This document shows positions 44,752 to 52,112 of a DNA stretch of 52,112 nucleotides, one piece after another. The translations under genes were made by a program, and so were the position numbers. Position 1 is the stretch's first letter, and each line of letters starts with the position of its first letter. The notes under the pieces are model-generated. The model was not told the DNA's origin, made no database searches, and worked only from the letters and a program-made list of their open reading frames with translations. This DNA is from Haplosporangium gracile (taxonomy: Eukaryota > Mortierellomycota > Mortierellomycetes > Mortierellales > Mortierellaceae), in assembly GCA_015499985.1 (NCBI GenBank), contig JAAAUF010000194.1, forward strand, positions 1-52,112, in the 5' to 3' direction.

Positions 44752-47700
44752 GTCGGACAAAGCTGGGCGAATGTGTTCCTGAAGTAGTAAGCAACAAGTG
44801 GCATGTGTGTGTTTGTGACCAAGGGTCGGAGGCAGTTTACCCAAAGTGTTACAGCGTAGAAGGAAGAGAAAAAGAGAAGGGAAAGAATTCTATGATTTAT
44901 ATGTTGGGCTAGTGGTCAACTGGATGTCATTGGTTGGATCTAAGGGTAAAAATAAAAAAAAGAGAAAAGGAGAAAAGAATTCGATTCGAATCATTTGAAT
45001 CACTCTCTGGCACACACACAGACGCAGGGGAAGGAGAGAAGACGTTCGATGGAAGGGGTCCGGCGATGGAAGGCATTCTATGGAATAATTCATTTGCAGG
45101 GGAGAGAGAGAAACTAAAAGTGAAGGAAAGATGGAAGAGTATCATAGAAGAGGGGTTTATTCATGAACATGAGAACAAGGTGCTCGTGGCCATCATTGTT
45201 AAATAATGCAAGACAGAGAGAACGGGGTTCTTGTCCTTCATGAGGCGGATAACATACACAACACATAAACATGAGATTTAATTCGGATATCCCCTGCGAA
45301 ACATCAACAACACATCGGTCGCAAACAAATGGACAATGGGTAACTCTTTGTTACTTTGCTTGCTTCCCTTTTGTTTATCTGTTATTCTTGACATTCTTCA
45401 TTTACCTAGCAGCATGCAGTACATGTCTGTGCACAATGATAAGAAGTTAGGTTGAGACATATATCCGATCCTTTCTATTGTTCTCACGTTTCTATCTTCT
45501 TATTCCATCTGTTTCTTTCTCCACCACTTTTTGACATTCTTGTTTGTTTTTGCTTTTTTTTTTTTCTTTTTTTGAATAAAGAGGCAATTACCCTTCTATT
45601 GTTTCCGAGAATCGAAGGTATCTTGGCCTTCGATTCACAGGGAAAGAAGGAGACGAACAGGAGAGAGGTAATGAGCGTAGTGGATATGGGACACATGCAA
45701 ACTATGATGATACCCATGACCATTCTGTTCCTAGATGAAAAATATTTACTGCGAGAAAGAGGACGAGAGGGGTCTATGAAAAGAAAAGGAGGAAGAAGGA
45801 AGGCGAGAGTAGTATCCGCCATGGCAGCTGCAATATCTATTCTTGTCGCCTTGGCTGTCCTGGCTTGGCAGCCAAGGAAGGAAGGATCCTTGTTCATGGT
45901 TTTGCCTTTAGTTGATGTCGACTCTAGGAAGGGTGACAGTCCCACCATCCTAAATTAGATAGCTCCCCTGTTTTCTTCCCTAAGCAATCATCGTCATTCC
46001 ATACACCATAGACACCACTGGCCTAGTACAACTCTTTTTTTTTTTTTTTTTTCTCGTAGACTTGTCCTCTTTTCTCTCTCACTCATACACACCCTATGCC
46101 TTTCTCCTTCTTCTCTCTTGTGAGTGAGAGTGAATGAGCGAATAAAAAACTGATTAGTCTTGTTGGTGATCAGTCGATCATTCCCTGATGTCCAAATGGA
46201 TCCCATGGAAGTGATCTTTTCTTATTCCTTTGGACTCCCTCTTCTTTCTTTCCAGGTGTGCTCTCATTTATTTTTTTTTTACTTACAATTCTTTCTTTAT
46301 GGGGTGCACTTAGTCCGAACTTCCATCGAACCCTTCTCTTCAGCGTTTTCTTCTCCTTCCCCTCTTTTTTTCTCACCACGCCAAACTAAAAGCGACGGCC
46401 AGGGCATAACATGAGCAGTAGGGACAGGGGAGGTCGTGGTCATTGACAGCTCTAAGTACACCCCCACCACAACCCACTGACATGCACCCATGCAACTCGA
46501 CTCCCTTCTAAACTTTCCCTTTGTCGCGCCACCCTTGGCTTCAATGACCCCACCCTTTCTTTCCCTTCTTTTCGTTTTTTCGTTCGCTTTTCGTTCTCTT
46601 TGACGAGTTGTTGACTTTGGACATAGAAAATTGAGTTGGGGGGATCGAATCCTTTTCTAGCATTTAGGTTCAAGGTTCAGCCGTGCACACTCGTTCTCTT
46701 GTAGCCACAGACCCTCCCCCTTCTCTCTCTCTCTCTCTCTCTTCCCCAGTAAGTAGGAAAAGAAAGAAGGAAAGAAAAGAAGGATTGGAAATCAAGGAAC
46801 AATGAAAGGAAAAGAAAACGACGACTCTCAAGACAATAAAAGGGGCTGGAGTAATTCTTTGACAGGTGTATCTGCGATAGTGACATGTATCTTTTTTTCA
46901 TGTCGTTTATGTTTAATGTATCTTTGAGAATGGCAATGATAAGATGGACAGTAAGCAGTTGTTCAAGAATAATAGCAGGAGAGCACGAGGGATGAGAGAT
47001 GTATCCCATAAACACATTCCTTTCCTCCCCCTTGTCCCCCTGTCCCCGTGCCCATTTTTCATGATGGTCGTTTCTCCGCGATTTCTTTTCCAATGTACTC
47101 CCATCCATCTCGTGCTCTCATTTATTTCTCTCGCTCTCCCTCCTTTCCTTTTTCTAACATCAATATTCTTTTTACCTTTTCCATCTCTCTTTCCTTTTAC
47201 CCATCCTTGCTCGTGTGCCTGGAGGAATAGTCATTTTTGTCTGTTTTCTATTCTTGGATGGATAAAGTGTGGTATTACACTGAGGGTCGGCTGAGATAGA
47301 ATCGTTCTGGCCATTATCGGCACAAGACGCAAAACTGAAGTGGTGATGCGGTGGTATTTTTTCTTCTCGGCCTTCCATTTAATCAAGCTTATGTCAGTCC
47401 CAGTTCAGCTCAAGCTAGCCGCCAAGAGAAAAGGCAAAGCAAATGTCCAGGACCCTGCATCTGTGTTCATCTAATAGGTTTGACAGGTGCGCTGACATGT
47501 TATTTTAACAGTCTGGTCAAGCCAGGACCTAGATTTGAGGGAATAGATTTCTTCATCGTCCAATTGAAAGCATATCCTCTTGCGTAGAAGTTTCTTTGGT
47601 TCCTCTTTTGCCATTCCATCCAATTTCGAGGTTCTCTCGTTCATCTTTATCTAGCCCAGACCAGTCCTTGTTACTAAGACGAATAAGCATCAACCACGAC

Positions 47701-47769
47701 ATCTCGTCTTGTTCGTTCGTTCATAACAATCAATATATTAACCAAAGAAAGAAAAAAATCTGTAATAGT
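44752..47769. other. 3-kb gene-poor stretch
   Basis: The calcipressin upstream region, then low-complexity purine/pyrimidine sequence including T runs at 46035-46051 and a CT repeat near 46723-46742. A pair of overlapping antisense frames at 45452-45958 (168 codons plus, 154 codons minus) is hydrophobic and rich in Lys/Arg, and neither shows family motifs. I see no gene I can support. Confidence 0.5.
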
Positions 47770-50742
47770 CTACCAGACCTCACACTTCTTAACCGGGTTC
47801 ATAGCACTCCCCACTTTACACTTAAACGCATCCGCAAACTCGGGAGAGTTCTGAACAACACCATTGATCCGCCACTTGGCAGGCGGATGAGGGTCGCTCC
47901 GGATCAGGTTCACCAAGTACTCGGGCCGCTCTTTACTGCACCATAGTCTTGCGTAAGAGATAAAGAACATCTGTGAAGGGGTATACTTTTCTAGGCCGGG
48001 AAGGATGAAGTTCTTGTACCTATTTAGGGACGGGGAGGTTTTTTTTAATGGAGAGGGGGAGGGAAGGAGGAGAAAGAGTTGTTAGTGCGAGAGTGACATT
48101 GATAGCAAAAGAAAAAAAAAAAAAAAAGGAGGGGGAGAGGGATAGGTACTTTTTGCCAGTGGGGTCAGATTGGAGACGATCCTGCCATGCGCGGAAGGAC
48201 TGTTTGACTCCTCCATTATCGGCAATGTTTTCGCCAAGCGTCAATTGACCGTTGACATGATGGTCCTTGCCGTCGGGTCCTTTGACAGTAAAGTTCCCAT
48301 ATTGGTCTACGAAGCATTGAGCCTTCTCGTTGAATGCCTTTTCTGTTGCATTCGTCCACCACTATGTGTAAGGGATAAAGGAGAGGGAGAGAGGATGAAG
48401 AAGAAATAAGAACTGTGAGTATAAGAGGGAGGAATTTACACAGAGAGTGACTCCATGTCTTTTATGCACTTACGTTGTGGATGAGGCCGATGGAGTCAAA
48501 GTGGTGGCCCGTGTTATCAAACCCGTGCTGTAAAAAATAAAAGTGTAATAGAACAATTTAGTCTGCTGAAAAAAGAAGCACTGCGTTCAACGCTCAAGTC
48601 TTATAACGACCAAACAGAATAAGCAAAACGACGACTTACTGTAACTTCATGCCCGGCAACAACACCAAACCCGCCATAATTAACATACTCCGGACTCTCC
48701 ACATCAAAGAACGGTCTCTGCAAGATCCCCGCCGGGAAAACAATCTGGTTGGTTGGAGGGCTATAGAATGCGTTTACCGTTTGTGGAGGGTCCGGCAACT
48801 TTTTTCTGTTCACCGGTTTGTTCAGTTTTCCCATTGATTGTCTGGTAGACCAGATTGAAAACTGGAGTTGGTTGGCGTAGTAATCAGTTTTCGATACCGG
48901 AAGGCCGGAAAAGTAAGCCTGTAGGGATGCGGAGGACGCGACGTCGGGTGAGTTTGTGGAGTAGCCTATTAGTTTAACGATAGCTTTGAGTTTTTGCATG
49001 GCACCCGAGAGAGTGGGTTTATCGAGCCATGCGAGGGTCGGGAAGGTTTTTGAATATGCTTGGAGGATAGAGTCGACGATGGAGAGGACGGAGGCGCGGC
49101 TGGCACCGGGAAAGGCGGTTTGGATGTAGTAATGGCCTGCCATGTCGCCTAGATTGTTGTTGATTACGCCCACGCAGGTCTTCCACCGTGGGATGAGGAT
49201 GTCCGGGGAGATGCCTGAGAGGATAGCGGAGAGGGTGCGGAGCGGTTGGCGGTAGGCAAGTCCGAGGTTTGATGCTCTGCCGAATATAGTGAGCCAGATA
49301 AAGTAGTTGCGAAGGGTTTGCGGGTTGGTCTTTTTGAGGAGGGTCTCGAGGCGGGTGAGGTATTCAGGTGACGAGACGATGATGGGCCGGGTGTTTGTCA
49401 CACCAGCGGGGAGAACTCCTGAGATGAATGCAGGCCAGTCGATACTAGGCGTTGCGGCGGAGATCTGGGCGACGGTGCGGGGATTATTGGACTTAATGGG
49501 ATCATACAGATCTACCAACTCTGTACCTATGGCCGCGAGCTGGGTCTCAAAGTCCACCACTGCCTTGGCAACATCCTTCCACTGCTGCTTCACATCAGCA
49601 TCCGCCAGAGTTTGGTTCCTAGTAACAACGTCCTCCTCCCCAAAGACAATCTGAAACATCTGCCCTATCGTCGACTTGTATAATTTGATGGTTTCCGGGT
49701 CTTGGTAATACTCCCTCGCCGGCAGGACCAACCCGCCTTCACTCAGCGACAAAGAATGAATCAAAGGATCCATTGGATCGGGCTCAACATCCAAAGACAC
49801 GAACCCGAACAAGCCTTGGGTCGACAGTCGTGCCAGAGTCTTTGCCAGGACTGTCTTGTCAATAACGGTGCTGTTATTATTGGTGGCAGGGAAGGCAGTG
49901 AGGATGGAAGAGATTTGGTTCAGGAGGGGTTTACGACCAGCGGAAAGGATCGCGGATTCGTCCATACAGCTGGCGTAGAGGGTTTGGAGTTTCTGGAGGT
50001 TTGCCTGGGCGGCTTTGTCGGTTTTCGATGGGGTGGGGATCTTTTTGAGTGAGGGGTCTACTATCTTTCTGATCGCATCCTAGCAAGCAAAGGATAAAAA
50101 AAAAAGGAGGGAGAAATCGGACGTCAATTGTTTGCTGATTTCTTGAACGGAAGAACGTGTAGATTGAAGAAAAAAGAAAAAAAAGAAGGCATGAACATTA
50201 CGTTGTTCTTGTCATGGAGTATTTGGAAGTAATTGAACTCAGACTGATCCTTTGCAATCGTCCTCTTCTCATAGAATCCTCCACCTAAAAAAATATTAAC
50301 CAAACCACAACAAAAAAACGCGTGTTAGTGAGGATTATGTACAGACAATTGACGAGCGCGCGCGCATGAGTAAGAGAGGGAAGAAAAAAAAAACGACGTA
50401 CATGCAAACTGACTGAAATCCTGGCAGGGGTCTACTTTTGAATTCATATCATCCATGATCTCCTTCGCTGCATTCACACACTGCGGAGTCTTGCATGTTG
50501 CCTATCAGAAGAAACACAATAGTAAAAAAAGCGAGTAGGAATGTACGAGAAAACGGGATATTAATTTCATTTCGGGCGGTGTAACGACGGTCGATAGGAT
50601 AGAAAAAAGGGAGGGAGTGTACCTTGTTGAATGAAGGAGCCTTCGAAGCGCGCTCTTCCAAGTTGGGGATGGATTCAGCTTGGATGAGGGCCAGGGCCAT
50701 ACTGACCGCTACTAGGAGAGATATCTTTGAGGTCAAAACCAT
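47770..50742 (-). CDS. Secreted M13 (neprilysin-like) zinc metallopeptidase
   Basis: Seven exons on the minus strand: 50742-50623, 50501-50402, 50284-50202, 50079-48640, 48527-48474, 48361-48150 and 48019-47770; 752 aa, phases closed. N-terminus: a signal peptide (VAVSMALALIQAES) rather than the longer cytosolic tail plus anchor of mammalian neprilysin, so secretion is likely. Family marks: CQDFSQFACGGF near the start of the ectodomain; NAFY substrate-binding motif at residues 537-540; zinc site HEVTH (578-582), its last His lying across intron 4; GENIADNGG with the third zinc ligand E643 and D647; C-terminal CEVW. All catalytic residues are present. Reaction: endoproteolysis of peptides on the amino side of hydrophobic residues. 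A duplicate of its last exon lies at 6068-6311. Confidence 0.94.
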
Positions 50743-50931
50743 ATTTTTCTCAGAAAGAAGAAAGGGTATGTGCTGGCTCGTGGGAGATATGGTTGGTGTG
50801 GGGTGGATAGATCTTCGTCGATCAATTACGAAAAGAACAAAAAAAAAAAAAAAAGAGAAAAGAGATAAATGGTGAGTGAGGGAGACGGCAGGAGAAAAAC
50901 AACGAAAAAGAGCATAAGCAGAGGCGTGCTT

Positions 50932-50939
50932 CTTTTATA
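50932..50939 (-). promoter_or_regulatory. TATA box of the M13 peptidase gene
   Basis: TATAAAAG on the minus strand, about 190 bp upstream of the ATG at 50742, followed by a GA-poor, pyrimidine-rich leader on the gene strand. Confidence 0.5.
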
Positions 50940-51231
50940 CGCCAAAGCGCTAAACAATTTTTGACCGTTAGGACAAAAGTTGCGTGGTGATGGGGATGGT
51001 ATGTAGGAGGGCATAGTCAAGGCAAGTCGCGCATGGAAGGAAGAGTGAAACATGCCGTCACGTCATCACGTATCACACCGTTAGCATGAACGAGGACCGA
51101 GAGAGGGAAAATGAAAATAAAAGGATGGTCACTAAAATAAGAATTGACGCAGCCTTGCATTCGCCCATTGGTGAGGAACATTTAGGTGAGCCACCTGAAT
51201 ATGCGATACGATGATGGTGATAACGCATAGC

Positions 51232-51257
51232 CCAGTTTCTGGAACCCCGGAAACTGG
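51232..51257. repeat. Inverted repeat / stem-loop
   Basis: CCAGTTTC ... GGAAACTGG: eight perfectly paired bases, extendable by GG/CC with one mismatch, around a short loop. There is no T run after it and no gene end nearby. Confidence 0.5.
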
Positions 51258-52112
51258 CACTTTAGGCTCTCTTCTTTTCTTGGGCTGGCTGAACAGAGGA
51301 ATCCGGGTACTCCTCGTCAGTGTCTCGCTTATAGGCTTTCTTTACCGAGAGATATGTACAGTCAGTTCCAAAATGTACTTTACTAAGGAATTTACAATGA
51401 AAACCCAATTCAGTCAGGAGTAGTAGCCATGCGAGCACTAAGAGATTATGGTACCAGCATCTTCGCCCTATGTTTTTACAGTAGTTTTTTGACTTGACAT
51501 TCGATACTGTTCAATCATATTCTAATCCTGACTAAAATACATTATGGAACTGACTGTACACGTGTCCTACCCTTCAGCAGCCGCTTTCCCTCAATGATTT
51601 TTTGTCCCTGGTTCTTTTTCAAAGAACTATTAACCAACGACTACGCAAAAATAACACCTGCTATCCCCCCTTCTTTTATTTCGTTGAGGAGGAAAAGGAA
51701 GGCTTGTTTTTCATTCCATAAGCTGTAGTTTTTCTAGAACCAAGAAGGAAAGGTGGCAATTGTTTGTATTAAAGACGCCAACAAAAAAGGAGAGTCTGGC
51801 TGTGTAAGAGAGCAAGTCAGAGGGAACTGTTTTTATTTTGAGAGAGATTAAAAGATAATACCTCTTTCCACTGCCTGCAGGGTCGCCATAAATACGATAG
51901 GAAAGTGCAGTTGTGTAACTTCTCGGCCTTGAATTTTTGTAATTTTAAACTATTTGTTATCGCGTTCCAAAAGAGCGGCGTGTTTTCGGAGAATATTTCC
52001 GTGGACGACAAAGCTCATGAGCGATGGAATGTATTGTTCACACGGTTGTAGCACCTGAGAATCTCAGATAGCTTATCAACACGTCAAGACGGCGAGGCAG
52101 TTAACAACCCTC

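Larger units (their letters stand above)
50743..52112. other. M13 upstream region and window end
   Basis: Promoter side of the M13 gene, then AT-rich spacer. A stem-loop lies at 51232-51257. A 64-codon minus frame (51817-52011) continues upstream after an in-frame TGA with protein-like text, so a decayed or spliced gene end may enter from beyond the window; this is not strong enough to call. Confidence 0.45.

Noticed and set aside
45452..45958. Overlapping antisense frames of 168 and 154 codons
   Set aside because: Neither has a recognisable domain, and the sequence is low-complexity and hydrophobic/basic. Without transcript evidence I do not call either.

Overview
This window looks like chromosomal DNA of a Mortierellomycete fungus (Mortierella / Linnemannia type). 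The genes carry short GT-AG introns (mostly 70-210 nt), spacers are AT-rich with long purine or pyrimidine tracts, and the fatty-acid elongase at 17861-19476 matches, from memory, the MALCE1-type elongase of Mortierella alpina. Two 10-N gaps (17687-17696, 39332-39341) show that this is a draft scaffold. All gene models were spliced by hand; for each spliced gene I checked that exon phases close and that the total length is a multiple of three.

Layout. 1-6310: a small secreted cysteine protein (-), then a decayed PIF/Harbinger-type transposon with a Myb/SANT-like accessory gene (+) converging on a broken DDE transposase (-), then a stray last exon of an M13 metallopeptidase. 6636-8860: a broken F-box/leucine-rich gene (-). 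10024-31497 is the housekeeping core: MDM31/MDM32-like mitochondrial inner-membrane protein (-), COG5 Golgi tether subunit (+), ELO fatty-acid elongase (+), SUS1/ENY2 (-), SPP2 splicing factor (+) and NOT1, the CCR4-NOT scaffold (+, 2162 aa). 32146-37486: a low-complexity acidic S/T/Q-rich protein (-), probably two exons separated by a 2.5-kb intron. 39931-43510: a 3.6-kb segment bounded by near-identical 433-bp inverted arms that encloses a frameshifted secreted-protein gene. 43843-44607: calcipressin (-). 47770-50742: a full-length secreted M13 (neprilysin-like) peptidase (-), whose last exon resembles the stray exon at 6068-6310.

Gene relationships. The core genes are unrelated eukaryotic housekeeping functions (mRNA decay, splicing, mRNA export and SAGA, Golgi tethering, mitochondrial shape, lipid elongation) and there is no operon-like organisation. 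MDM31 and COG5 diverge from about 1 kb, and SUS1 and SPP2 diverge from only 248 bp. I found no CRISPR array, no rRNA or tRNA gene, and no convincing new multi-gene system. The most unusual structure is the inverted-repeat-bounded segment at 39931-43510.
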